This document shows positions 55,889 to 63,963 of a stretch of 64,000 nt of DNA, one piece after another. The stretch covers positions 2,604,001 through 2,668,000 of the forward strand of contig NZ_JBBOBR010000001.1 in NCBI RefSeq assembly GCF_038002165.1. The letters are read 5' to 3'. Every line of letters begins with the position of its first letter. The first letter of the stretch is position 1. A model generated the notes under the pieces. The model saw nothing but the letters and a program-made list of their open reading frames with translations, searched no databases and had not been told where the DNA came from. The DNA is from Cytobacillus sp. FSL H8-0458 (GTDB lineage Bacteria; Bacillota; Bacilli; Bacillales; Cytobacillaceae). A program made the position numbers and the translations under genes.

Positions 55889-56120
55889 TCCACTCTCCCT
55901 TTCTTTATCCATCACTTTGTTTGTACCCTCAATTTTACCAGCAAATAAATCTCCTGATACCTGCATTCGTTCCCGAAATTCTCTTACGTTTTGACAGGAA
56001 AATTCTTTTCTTGTTAAGAATCTACCCGTATTGACAAAGAATTAACGCAGCAGACGGAAAAGCACATAATTATTTTGGATGAAAATATTGTAAAATGATC
56101 AAGTCCATTTTTAGCACCCA

Positions 56121-56150
56121 AAAAAAGACCCTCCAGTGGAGGGCCTTTAC
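56121..56150 (-). terminator. Terminator of the 79-residue membrane protein gene
   Basis: AAAGACCCTCC (56124-56134) pairs with GGAGGGCCTTT (56138-56148-ish), one mismatch, T-run on the minus strand. Confidence 0.75.
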
Positions 56151-56386
56151 CAAGTCCATGTAAGTGCAAAATAAGTAATCATGACAAGAAGGATTCCAAA
56201 GCAAATGGCATATGTCAAGAAAATAGGATTCCTGATATATGCATGCTTTTGAACATTATCCGGCAGTTCTGCATCGATATCGCCCTTTACTGCCTTTCTT
56301 TCTTTTCCAATAAACAAAGTGTAAACTAAGGAATATACAAGTATCCCAAGTCCGATCAGTAGTATGATCAATGTGTACATGCTCAT
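56147..56386 (-). CDS. Small two-helix membrane protein
   Basis: A 79-residue protein with two helices (about 3-25 and 55-77) joined by a charged loop (GKERKAVKGDIDAELPDN). AAGGAGAG lies 7 nt before ATG 56386; the longer frame to 56431 has no site. It sits just downstream of ykuI in the same direction but 75 nt away. No family name recognised. Confidence 0.7.
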   Translation of the reverse strand: MSMYTLIILLIGLGILVYSLVYTLFIGKERKAVKGDIDAELPDNVQKHAYIRNPIFLTYAICFGILLVMITYFALTWTW

Positions 56387-56461
56387 GGTTAATCTCTCCT
56401 TGAGGAAAGTTCTACACTTACATTTCCTCAAATCAAGAGTGTTTATACTTAAAATTTAATC

Positions 56462-57676
56462 TTATAGTAATCCATCATGTTCGTATAAAAATTCGTATGA
56501 TAAATCCACAAATAAGTAATCACTGGCATTAAGAGGGAAGGAAAAAGTCCTTATGGTTTCACCTGTCTCAATATCGGTATATAAATCAGAGAGGATCCCC
56601 TTTTTATTTATTCGCATTTTCATTATATTTTCAAGGAAATACGGACGCCAGCTCCAATTTTTATGAAGATATTCATTTTGGGTTAGCCATCCTCCTTCCC
56701 TTTTGAAGTAATTAGCAGATTTCTGAAATCCGTCTTCATCGCAGATATACAGGCGAAAAGCTGCCCCGTCCAAAAGAAGGGCGATCTGCTCCAAGGTTTC
56801 TTCATATACAGTATTTTTTTTGTTTTTATTTACAAAATCAATCAGCTTGTCATTGAACTCAACTGTAACTTGATGCAAGGACTCCAGTTTTTTCTTTTCA
56901 TGCACCATAAACCTGTGGCATTCTTTTCGTAATTTTTCCTTTAAAATATCTCTGTCCGGAAAATTTTCTGCAGGTTTTTGCAAATAATACCCCTGATAGT
57001 AACGGCCCCCGTTTTTCCATGCATACTGAAGCTGGTAGACCATTTCAATATTTTCAAACAGCAGGCTTGCTCCAATTTTCCTTGCAAGCATGGATAAAGA
57101 ATAGAGGATATCATTAAAATTATAAGCAGATGCATTCGATTTCATGGACTCCAGATCTACCTTTAAAATATCAGGAGCCAATTGTCCGATCCGATCAAGA
57201 TGGCTGCTCTCATTTCCAAGTTTATCTATTGCTAACTTGATTCCATATGTCCTGTAATAATTTAAAAGATGATCCAGGTGGTCAATATCGCCTTTGTAGT
57301 TCCCTTCGGTAATTTCCAATACAATCCGGTCAAGGCTTATGCCTTTTTTTTCATATTCCTGGAGGGTATTTAAAAAGTGTTCCCCATCATTATACATGAG
57401 CAAGTCAGCATCTCTATTTATAAAAATCAGAACATCTTTATCAAGATGCTGTGCCTTGCCTAAAGCCTTTTTTAATATTTCAAAATCAACCTCAATCCGG
57501 AATTCTTCAGGAATATTCTGATCCTGGAAGAATGGCCCCAGACTGATAACCCCATCAGAGCCTTTATATCGGCCTAATACCTCATAACCAATGACACGAT
57601 GCTCATCTGCACTGAATATTGGCTGGAAATAGGGAAATACATTATCCAAATCTGTAAGGATATCCAATGCATCCAT
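56462..57676 (-). CDS. ykuI: EAL domain protein YkuI
   Basis: A 404-residue c-di-GMP-binding protein with an N-terminal EAL domain (about 1-250) and a C-terminal PAS-like YkuI_C domain (about 270-400). The EAL signature reads YEVLGR, and the DDFG loop reads IDKLGNESS, lacking the second Asp. This matches B. subtilis YkuI, for which a structure with c-di-GMP exists but no clear phosphodiesterase activity has been reported. AGGGAGG lies 7 nt before the ATG. Confidence 0.9.
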   Translation of the reverse strand: MDALDILTDLDNVFPYFQPIFSADEHRVIGYEVLGRYKGSDGVISLGPFFQDQNIPEEFRIEVDFEILKKALGKAQHLDKDVLIFINRDADLLMYNDGEHFLNTLQEYEKKGISLDRIVLEITEGNYKGDIDHLDHLLNYYRTYGIKLAIDKLGNESSHLDRIGQLAPDILKVDLESMKSNASAYNFNDILYSLSMLARKIGASLLFENIEMVYQLQYAWKNGGRYYQGYYLQKPAENFPDRDILKEKLRKECHRFMVHEKKKLESLHQVTVEFNDKLIDFVNKNKKNTVYEETLEQIALLLDGAAFRLYICDEDGFQKSANYFKREGGWLTQNEYLHKNWSWRPYFLENIMKMRINKKGILSDLYTDIETGETIRTFSFPLNASDYLFVDLSYEFLYEHDGLL

Positions 57677-57873
57677 GTCCTAGCCTCCCTATATAAATAA
57701 AGTGAAACTGCGATTAATGAGTTATTATACCATATTCGCTTAAAACTTTTACTATTCAAAATACAGCTTCCTCTTCTTGATGAAAAATGATTGTTTGGCA
57801 AAAGTTTTGCATCATATTGCTGTGTTTTACTCCACAAGCTAATATCAGGACATCAAAAGAAAGAGGGTATTTC

Positions 57874-58656
57874 ATGAGGAACTTCCTATTTATATCCCTT
57901 CTTATTCCTTTGCTTGGCTGCGGCCATTCAGAACCGGCCAGTCCTGTACAGGAGACTGGCATGGATTCAAGAGAGCTGAATGCCCAAATACCAGTCAACG
58001 CAAAGAAGGACCAGCAGAAAGTTACAGCCCGAAATACAGAAGCCACTACGGCTGTTAAAAAACGATCTGTCATCATTGATGTTCCACTAATCAGACAAAA
58101 TCCCGAATTGAAGTATGGATGTGAAGTAACCAGCTTGACAATGGTTCTGCAGCATGCAGGTGTCCAAGTCGGGAAAATGGATTTGCACAAGGCAGTAAAA
58201 AAAGATAATGATCCGCTGATTCGCTCAAAAGGTGATATTTTAAAATGGGGTAATCCTGCAGAAGGATTTGTGGGAGATATGACAGGGAGAAATGCCGGAT
58301 ACGCAGTTTTTGATAAACCAATTGAAGAATTGGTGAATAAATACCTGCCAGGAAGAGCCGTTAATTTAACAGGCCGGGATTTTGATGCAGTTCTCATGCA
58401 TGTTTCCAAAGGATATCCTGCTGTCGTCTGGACGACAGGAGATTATAGGCTTCCTGACCGCTGGGAATCCTGGACTCACTCCGGCAGAACCATTAAGACT
58501 CCATTAGATCTTCATGCAGTCGTATTGGTCGGGTATGATGATCAGTTTGTTTTTCTAAACGACCCCCTCTCAGGAAAAAAACAGGTGAAGGTTTCAAAAG
58601 AACGATTTATCTCATCATGGAAGGCATTGCAGTCGAGAGCTGTAAGCTACCAATAG
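57874..58656 (+). CDS. C39-like peptidase lipoprotein
   Basis: A 260-residue lipoprotein (signal peptide with lipobox IPLLGCGH, Cys about 17). After a Gln/Thr-rich linker comes a papain-like domain of the C39-like/Peptidase_C39_2 group: DVPLIRQNPELKYGCEVTSL (catalytic Cys), DLHAVVLVGYDD (His) and FLNDP (Asp). Likely acts outside the membrane on peptides or wall links. ATG 57874 follows AGAGGG by 6 nt; the longer frame to 57787 is unlikely. Confidence 0.83.
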   Translation: MRNFLFISLLIPLLGCGHSEPASPVQETGMDSRELNAQIPVNAKKDQQKVTARNTEATTAVKKRSVIIDVPLIRQNPELKYGCEVTSLTMVLQHAGVQVGKMDLHKAVKKDNDPLIRSKGDILKWGNPAEGFVGDMTGRNAGYAVFDKPIEELVNKYLPGRAVNLTGRDFDAVLMHVSKGYPAVVWTTGDYRLPDRWESWTHSGRTIKTPLDLHAVVLVGYDDQFVFLNDPLSGKKQVKVSKERFISSWKALQSRAVSYQ

Positions 58657-58661
58657 GTTAT

Positions 58662-58697
58662 GCCAGCCGGCTGAAAACAATTCAGCCGGCTTTTTCA
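58662..58697. terminator. Bidirectional terminator, C39 gene / fadH
   Basis: AGCCGGCTGAA (58665-58675) pairs with TTCAGCCGGCT (58681-58691), followed by TTTT. Confidence 0.88.
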
Positions 58698-58701
58698 TGC
58701 A

Positions 58702-59466
58702 TTAAAACGGAAACTGGTTCAGCCACTGGCCGCCATCCATTGTGATGCACTCCCCATTAATATAACCTGCATGCTCTGAGAAAAGGAAGAAGGCCAATTC
58801 TGCAATTTCCTCCGGCTTTCCGAGCCTGCCAAGAGGTACACTTTGAAGTGTCCTTTTTGCAGCTTCCTCCGATTCCCACAGCCTGTCAGCCCCCCCTGTC
58901 CTTTCAATTGGACCAGGAGCTATGGCATTTACCCTGATACCATATTTTCTTCCCCATTCGACAGCCAATGTTCTTGTCATGGATAATACCCCTGCTTTTG
59001 CGGCAGCCGAGTGTATGACTCCCGCTCCGGCGTCCCATGCATATGTAGCCACCATATTGATTATGCTTCCTTTAATCCCCTTTTCAATCCAGTATTTACC
59101 TACTTCGCTTGAACAATAAAAGGTTCCATTCAGGACAATATTAATTACAGAATTCCATCCATTAGCACTCAGCTGCTCTGCAGGGCATATAAAATTTCCT
59201 GCAGCATTATTAACGAGGAAATCAACTTGCCCAAACGTACTCAGCGTTTCATTTAGCATATGTTTAACATGTTCAATCTCACGGACATCCATTTGAATGG
59301 TCAAAACTTGTCCCTTGTATGTTTCAATTTCTGCTTTGGCTGTATCAAGACGTTCCGGGTTTCTTCCTGTTATCACCACATTGGCACCGGCTTCGGCAAA
59401 CCGCTTTGCCATAAACTTCCCCATGCCGCTGGAACCGCCAGTAACAATGACTGTTTTATTCTTCAT
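58702..59466 (-). CDS. fadH: SDR family 2,4-dienoyl-CoA reductase
   Basis: A 254-residue short-chain dehydrogenase. Motifs: cofactor site VTGGSSGMGKFMAKRF (about 7-22), NNAAGN (about 88-93), and the C-terminal NAIAPGPIERTGG. The peroxisomal-type dienoyl-CoA reductase pattern (Tyr of the YxxxK motif replaced, HSAAAKAGV) fits FadH/YkuF, which helps degrade unsaturated fatty acids. ATG at 59466 gives the B. subtilis length of 254; GAGAGGGG lies 7 nt upstream. Confidence 0.85.
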   Translation of the reverse strand: MKNKTVIVTGGSSGMGKFMAKRFAEAGANVVITGRNPERLDTAKAEIETYKGQVLTIQMDVREIEHVKHMLNETLSTFGQVDFLVNNAAGNFICPAEQLSANGWNSVINIVLNGTFYCSSEVGKYWIEKGIKGSIINMVATYAWDAGAGVIHSAAAKAGVLSMTRTLAVEWGRKYGIRVNAIAPGPIERTGGADRLWESEEAAKRTLQSVPLGRLGKPEEIAELAFFLFSEHAGYINGECITMDGGQWLNQFPF

Positions 59467-59844
59467 CCTAATTCCCCTCTCAAAAAATGAATGGTCATTC
59501 ATTTACATTTTACCACTAAATATAGAATTTTCGAACTATTATTTATAAATAAATTAATTTGGCTCATTTCGTATATAATGTTGGTTTTCATCTATCAATG
59601 TTGTCCGTTGATTTCAGCTCCAGGCTGCTCGCCCCAATCAACTCAGTAAATAAGATACAAAAAAGCAGCAAACCTTGCAAAAACAGCCATATATTTAAAG
59701 GAAAATGGATAAAAAACAAGCATAGTTAAATCTTCTTTTTAATAGGATAGTTTGATAGTATTAAAGTTACTGTAATGAGAAGGCCATACCTCTCTTCTCA
59801 TGCTGACTCAGAAAAAATCTTTAAAAGATAGGTTGGTATGTCCA
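59467..59844. other. fadH-ykuE divergent intergenic region
   Basis: This 378-bp stretch contains the fadH operator (59487-59502), a TAAAAT -10 (about 59510) with TTCGAA -35 for fadH, and nothing coding except a 6-codon frame. For ykuE no clear promoter was found; TTGATA at about 59752 has no good partner. Confidence 0.45.
59487..59502. promoter_or_regulatory. Probable fatty-acid regulon operator upstream of fadH
   Basis: The palindrome ATGAATG-GT-CATTCAT covers the predicted transcription start of fadH. Its half-sites match those of the FadR consensus (TGAATGA, TCATTCA) but the spacing is shorter by 4 bp. FadH is in the FadR regulon of B. subtilis. Confidence 0.45.
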
Positions 59845-60720
59845 ATGCCGGAAAAAGTGTCCAGAAGATCTTTTTTAAAAAGAACTCTCGGCTTTTTTGC
59901 TGCTGTGTTTGGTATTAGTGCAGGCGGCTATTATTATGCACGGGATATTGAGCCTCGGCTCCTGGAAATCACAAACTACAAAATTTATGACAGCGCAATT
60001 CCTCAGGCGTTCAATAATAAAAAAATCATCCAATTCAGCGACACCCATTTAGGATTCCATTATGACCTGAAACAACTGGAAGAATTGATTGAAAAGATAA
60101 ACAATCTTAAGCCTGATATTGTTTTCTTTACAGGTGACCTGATGGACGAACCCAATAAATATCAAAAAGCAGACCAAATAGCACCGCTCTTGAAAAGAAT
60201 TCAGGCGCCTCTCGGCAGGTTTGCTATTTATGGGAATCATGATCACGGGGGCTATGGTTCAGATATCTATAAGTCCATTATGGAAGAATCCGGCTTTATT
60301 CTTTTGCTGAATGAAAATCGCAAAGTCGTATTTTCCGGAAGCAGCATCGGGATTATCGGCATTGACGATGCCATGCTCGGAAGACCGGACATAAAGCTTG
60401 CCAGCGAAAATATGGACGATGGATCATATAACATTTTATTGTCCCACGCACCGGATTTAGCAGATGCAGCCTCAGCCTTCAGCATAAATCTGCAGTTGAG
60501 CGGCCATAGTCATGGCGGCCAAATAAAACTCCCGTTCTTTGGAGCCTTAGTTAAACCTCCACAAGCTGAAAGATACTATGAAGGCTTCTATGAAATTGGC
60601 AGTCAAGATCCTTTGACTCTTTATGTAAACAGAGGGCTTGGGACAACCCGTCTGCCCTTCCGCTTTTTATCCAGACCTGAACTGACGGTGTTTACCCTGC
60701 AATCAGACAGCAGCAAGTAA
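59845..60720 (+). CDS. ykuE: Tat-exported metallophosphoesterase YkuE
   Basis: A 291-residue metallophosphoesterase with a twin-arginine signal (SRRSFLKRTLGFFAAVFG). Metal motifs: IQFSDTHLG (Asp/His), FFTGDLMDE, IYGNHDHGGYG and LSGHSHGGQ. B. subtilis YkuE is a Tat substrate attached to the wall. ATG at 59845 places the twin Arg near position 6; another ATG at 59800 would add 15 residues. Neither has a clear ribosome binding site, so the start is uncertain. Confidence 0.85.
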   Translation: MPEKVSRRSFLKRTLGFFAAVFGISAGGYYYARDIEPRLLEITNYKIYDSAIPQAFNNKKIIQFSDTHLGFHYDLKQLEELIEKINNLKPDIVFFTGDLMDEPNKYQKADQIAPLLKRIQAPLGRFAIYGNHDHGGYGSDIYKSIMEESGFILLLNENRKVVFSGSSIGIIGIDDAMLGRPDIKLASENMDDGSYNILLSHAPDLADAASAFSINLQLSGHSHGGQIKLPFFGALVKPPQAERYYEGFYEIGSQDPLTLYVNRGLGTTRLPFRFLSRPELTVFTLQSDSSK

Positions 60721-60760
60721 AGGGAAAGCAAATCATTGCAGCTTTCCCTTTACTTGCTGC
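60710..60760 (+). terminator. Long hairpin at the end of ykuE
   Basis: A perfect 20-bp inverted repeat (60710-60729, 60741-60760) with an 11-base loop, overlapping the ykuE stop codon. The sequence after it is not a strong T-run. Confidence 0.75.
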
Positions 60761-60787
60761 ATTTAGGACATAATTTAAGCAATAAGT

Positions 60788-60817
60788 TACAAGATGATTT
60801 TCTCAGGCATATATTTA
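60788..60817 (+). promoter_or_regulatory. Possible sigma-K promoter of ykuD
   Basis: TACA (60788-60791), a 16-bp spacer, CATATATTTA (60808-60817), close to mACm and CATAnnnTA. B. subtilis ykuD is sigma-K dependent. An ATG at 60794 lies inside this spacer and so is unlikely to be translated. Confidence 0.4.
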
Positions 60818-60838
60818 AATAAACCTTTTCAGAAAGAG

Positions 60839-61345
60839 GTGGCTGCTATTTACCATATAGTAAAGCCCGGCGAGACAATGTCAGTCATTGCTCAAAATTA
60901 CCGCCGCCCATTAAGCGAGCTTTTGGCAGCAAACCCTGCCATTGTAAATCCGGGAATGATTTATCCCGGCCAGCGAATAGTAATACCAGGACTGCCTGAA
61001 CCTAATTCCATACCATATACAATCATAGTTTCAAGAGGCAAAAAAAGCTTAACTCTTTTATCTAACAGTGCCTTACAAAAAGTCTATCCCATTGCAGTGG
61101 GAAAAATGCTGACACAGACCCCAATTGGTGAATTTGTAATTGTGAACAGAGAACCTGATCCCGGCGGTCCATATGGGGCTATGTGGCTCTCCCTGTCAAA
61201 GTACGGCTACGGAATTCACGGAACCAATAACCCTTCCTCAATTGGCAAATCTGTTTCCAAAGGCTGTATACGAATGTATAACCAGGATGTCCTGCAATTG
61301 GCACGCATAGTACCAAATGGCACAAGGGTAATAATACAGCCATAG
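60839..61345 (+). CDS. ykuD: L,D-transpeptidase YkuD with LysM
   Basis: A spore-wall cross-linking enzyme. LysM at about 3-50 ([19 protein letters not shown]) and a YkuD domain with catalytic motif HGTN..(17)..SKGCIRM. The GTG at 60839 is used here (168 residues); a site AAAGAGGTG lies directly on it. The same site is 6 nt before an ATT at 60848, which would give 165 residues, closest to B. subtilis YkuD (164). ATG 60794 falls inside a probable promoter. Confidence 0.85.
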   Translation: MAAIYHIVKPGETMSVIAQNYRRPLSELLAANPAIVNPGMIYPGQRIVIPGLPEPNSIPYTIIVSRGKKSLTLLSNSALQKVYPIAVGKMLTQTPIGEFVIVNREPDPGGPYGAMWLSLSKYGYGIHGTNNPSSIGKSVSKGCIRMYNQDVLQLARIVPNGTRVIIQP

Positions 61346-61364
61346 AGATTATCGTCCCTTTCAC

Positions 61365-61406
61365 AAAACTTTCGCTGAAAAATTGCGAAAGTTTTTTATT
61401 TTTTGT
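61365..61406 (+). terminator. Terminator of ykuD
   Basis: AAAACTTTCGC (61365-61375) pairs with GCGAAAGTTTT (61385-61395), followed by a long T-rich run. Confidence 0.87.
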
Positions 61407-61455
61407 TGATTTATTTTTTAATACGACATATCATATTGATATATCAAAGTGATAT
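61406..61455 (+). promoter_or_regulatory. padR promoter with tandem operator
   Basis: TTGATT (61406-61411), 17 bp, TATCAT (61429-61434). Two 15-bp palindromes of form ATATCA-NNN-TGATAT lie at 61428-61442 and 61441-61455, sharing two bases, over the -10 and start region. This placement indicates autorepression by the PadR product. Confidence 0.7.
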
Positions 61456-61474
61456 ATCGAAGGGAGTTGGATTC

Positions 61475-62083
61475 TTGTCTATAGAACATACCATCCTTGC
61501 TGTACTAAGCTTTTGGCCCAGCACGGGATATAATATCAAATCTGAATTTGAACACAAAGCTGCTGGTCTTTATTGGGGAATGAGCTATGGGAGCATATAC
61601 CCGAAATTAAAAAAGCTGGAGGAAGAAGGATTTATCTATGCAATCGAACAGGAAGATGAAGGAAGAAAGAAAAAAATGTATGAGCTCACTTCTAAAGGCT
61701 GGAAAGAGTTTGAGAATTGGCTGAAGGCTCCTCCTTCTTTCCCCGTTATTAAAGACGAACTGCTAATGAAAATATCAACCTGGCACGAAGATATGGATAT
61801 TGAAGTATTAATCAGCCATTTATTAAAGAGAAAAGAAGAAGCTTCAGATATTCTTAAATTCGTAAAGGAGTGGCCGAGAAATGGATATTCCTATGTCAGC
61901 AAGCATGGCACCCTCTCGATTAGATATGCAGAAATGAAGCTGGAAACAGAAATTAAATGGATTGAGGAATCAATTGAAACGCTGCAAAAAGATAATTTGC
62001 CAGATGGCCAGGATCCTCATGGCAATACTGAAAAGCTGCTGAACAGGCGAAGGATGGCCATCGGAAGGGATGATAAGAATTGA
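61475..62083 (+). CDS. PadR family transcriptional regulator
   Basis: A 202-residue PadR-like regulator. The N-terminal winged helix-turn-helix (SIEHTILAVLSFWPSTGYNI, then GLYWGMSYGSIYPKLKKLEEEG and EQEDEGRKKKMYELT) is followed by a helical dimerisation domain. Start is TTG at 61475, 8 nt after GGGAG. Its stop overlaps the MFS gene start (TTGA), so the two are coupled; probably it controls that exporter. Confidence 0.88.
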   Translation: MSIEHTILAVLSFWPSTGYNIKSEFEHKAAGLYWGMSYGSIYPKLKKLEEEGFIYAIEQEDEGRKKKMYELTSKGWKEFENWLKAPPSFPVIKDELLMKISTWHEDMDIEVLISHLLKRKEEASDILKFVKEWPRNGYSYVSKHGTLSIRYAEMKLETEIKWIEESIETLQKDNLPDGQDPHGNTEKLLNRRRMAIGRDDKN

Positions 62084-63360
62084 CAGTGAAACCGGGTATT
62101 TTTAGACCCCTCAAGCTAAAATCCTTTCGTGCACTTTTTGGCGCCCAGTTATTTTCCGACTTGGGGAACTGGCTTGATTTAATTGCATTGCAGGTTATTG
62201 TTGCTTATCACTGGGGTCTGGATGAAACGGCAATTGCCTCTGTCATTATATTTCTCGGTCTCCCCTGGGTCATCATTGGCCCATTTGCAAGTGTGTTTGT
62301 GGACAGAATGCCCAAGAAGGCAGTGATGATCGTTTGCCTCCTTTTAAGAATAGTCTTTGTAGCAGGCTTATTTTACGCTCCTAACCTATACATTCTGCTA
62401 TTATTTGTGTTTTTAAAAGGAACCGTATCAGCACTCTATGATCCGGCAAGGCAGAGTGCCATCCGGATGATTGTACCTGAAAGCATGCTGTCTGAAGCAG
62501 TAACTTTAAGCCAGCTTTCAGTCAACACGATGAAAATTGCCGGGCCGGCATTAGGAGGAGGAATTATTGCTGTATTTGGACCCAAAAGCCCTTTTCTTTT
62601 TGAAGCAGCAGGATTCCTTATAGCTGTTATTTTCCTGCTGTTTCTTCCCAGCTTAAAGTCCTTTGAAGAGTCAGATAAAATAATGGCTGGCGACCGCCCA
62701 GTCAAAGGGGATTTTTGGAAAGATTTTTCTGATGGCATCAAACATATTTTTCATACTCCCCTTTTAAAGATCTCGATTATTCTTTCTTCTGCAGCGTTTT
62801 TCATTATATTCCTTTATGATGGGTTATTTGTTTTTATTGCAAAGCAGATAGGATTTAATGAGGGAAATTTTGGACTGCTGATTAGTGCAGTGGGAGCAGG
62901 AAGTGTTGCGGGTTCACTTTTGCTGGGCCAATGGACAGGGTGGAACCGGAAACCCATCCATTTAATGAGTTCTTCAGCCATAATAAGCGGCATTTTTATA
63001 GCAGCTGTTGGGCTTGGAGGCTTAGGTTTTCTAAATTTACCACAATTGGCCTGGATAATCGGTGCATGTCTCTTAGGCCTCTTAGGGGCGGGAGAATCTG
63101 TTCCCTACGGCTATGTTCTTCAATCTGAAACACCGAAGCAAATGATGGGCAGAGTCTCTGCTGCCGCCATGTCCCTGCAAACTTTTTCCATGCTTATAGC
63201 ACCTGCAGCTGGAGCTCTTCTTGCAAAACAGCTGGGTGCCTCTTTTGTTATGATTGGCGCAGGTATGGCAACGACATTATTAGGCTTCACCATGCTCATA
63301 GTTATATGGAAAAAGTCAGGATCCTTCCAGCCCATAAGCGGAAAGCAGCTGGATGGATAA
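62080..63360 (+). CDS. MFS exporter (DHA3-like), coupled to padR
   Basis: A 426-residue, 12-helix MFS protein. The N-half has FRALFGAQLFSDLGNWLDLI, motif A-like ASVFVDRMPKKAVMI, and the helix-4/5 region ALYDPARQSAIRMIVP typical of the DHA3/MFS_3 group that exports macrolides or siderophores. Start TTG at 62080, overlapping the padR stop by 4 bp. A PadR-exporter pair is a common drug-response unit; its effector is unknown. Confidence 0.88.
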   Translation: MTVKPGIFRPLKLKSFRALFGAQLFSDLGNWLDLIALQVIVAYHWGLDETAIASVIIFLGLPWVIIGPFASVFVDRMPKKAVMIVCLLLRIVFVAGLFYAPNLYILLLFVFLKGTVSALYDPARQSAIRMIVPESMLSEAVTLSQLSVNTMKIAGPALGGGIIAVFGPKSPFLFEAAGFLIAVIFLLFLPSLKSFEESDKIMAGDRPVKGDFWKDFSDGIKHIFHTPLLKISIILSSAAFFIIFLYDGLFVFIAKQIGFNEGNFGLLISAVGAGSVAGSLLLGQWTGWNRKPIHLMSSSAIISGIFIAAVGLGGLGFLNLPQLAWIIGACLLGLLGAGESVPYGYVLQSETPKQMMGRVSAAAMSLQTFSMLIAPAAGALLAKQLGASFVMIGAGMATTLLGFTMLIVIWKKSGSFQPISGKQLDG

Positions 63361-63396
63361 GCTTTTCAAATATAAGCCCTATCCTAAGTTGGTTTT

Positions 63397-63432
63397 ATTG
63401 ACTAAAAGGGGTATAATATGTTTATACCCCTT
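63397..63432 (+). promoter_or_regulatory. ykyB promoter with palindrome
   Basis: TTGGTT at about 63389-63394, 17 bp, TATAAT (63412-63417). The palindrome GGGGTATAA-(5)-TTATACCCC (63408-63416, 63422-63430) covers the -10 and start. It could be an operator or, by its hairpin, the end of the MFS message. Confidence 0.45.
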
Positions 63433-63456
63433 TAAAATATGAAAGGAGATTGGAAA

Positions 63457-63924
63457 TTGAATTCTGATAAGAAACAATATCCCCATCTGCAGCCAACGGT
63501 TGAAAACCTCTCTCAAGCCATCTTCACCGTTAACCGCCATGCAAAGACAGCACCAAGTCCTAAATTTTTGTATAAATTAAAGCACGATGCACTGCACAAG
63601 CTGATCAAAGAAGGTAAAGCCCAAAAAGCAGGCCTGCACTATTCCGGCAATCCAAAAAACAGCCAGCAGCAATCAGATGTTCTTGTAAAGTGCGGGAACT
63701 ATTCTTTCCATCTCCCGCCTTCTAAAGAGGATTTTTCTAAGCTTCCCCATTTGGGCAAGCTGGATTCCTTCGTCCGAAATCCTAAGTCCTCTTTATCACT
63801 TAATGCAGCGAAAAAATTGCTAATGTCATATACAGGACTAAAAGAGCTTAATAGCCCGCAGAATGAAAAAAAACAGCACTATCAGAAGCCTGTATTTAAG
63901 AAATTAGGAGAAAGTTACTTTTAA
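63457..63924 (+). CDS. ykyB: YkyB family protein
   Basis: A 155-residue basic soluble protein matching YkyB (154 in B. subtilis): QPTVENLSQAIFTVNRHAKT, KFLYKLKHDALHKLIKEGKA and GLHYSGNPKNSQQQSDVLVK, then SFHLPPSKEDF. Function unknown; it is conserved in Bacillaceae. Start is TTG at 63457, 7-8 nt after AAAGGAG; the ATG at 63439 precedes that site. The Lys/Gln-rich C-terminus is probably disordered. Confidence 0.88.
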   Translation: MNSDKKQYPHLQPTVENLSQAIFTVNRHAKTAPSPKFLYKLKHDALHKLIKEGKAQKAGLHYSGNPKNSQQQSDVLVKCGNYSFHLPPSKEDFSKLPHLGKLDSFVRNPKSSLSLNAAKKLLMSYTGLKELNSPQNEKKQHYQKPVFKKLGESYF

Positions 63925-63929
63925 TCACC

Positions 63930-63963
63930 AAAAAGCTGGAATGAAAAACTCCAGCTTTTTTTG
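63930..63963 (+). terminator. Terminator of ykyB
   Basis: AAAAAGCTGGA (63930-63940) pairs with TCCAGCTTTTT (63950-63960), followed by a T-run. Confidence 0.88.

Noticed and set aside
57756-58409. 217-codon minus-strand frame opposite the C39-like gene
   Set aside because: The plus strand holds a full lipoprotein with catalytic motifs and signal peptide; the antisense frame has none.
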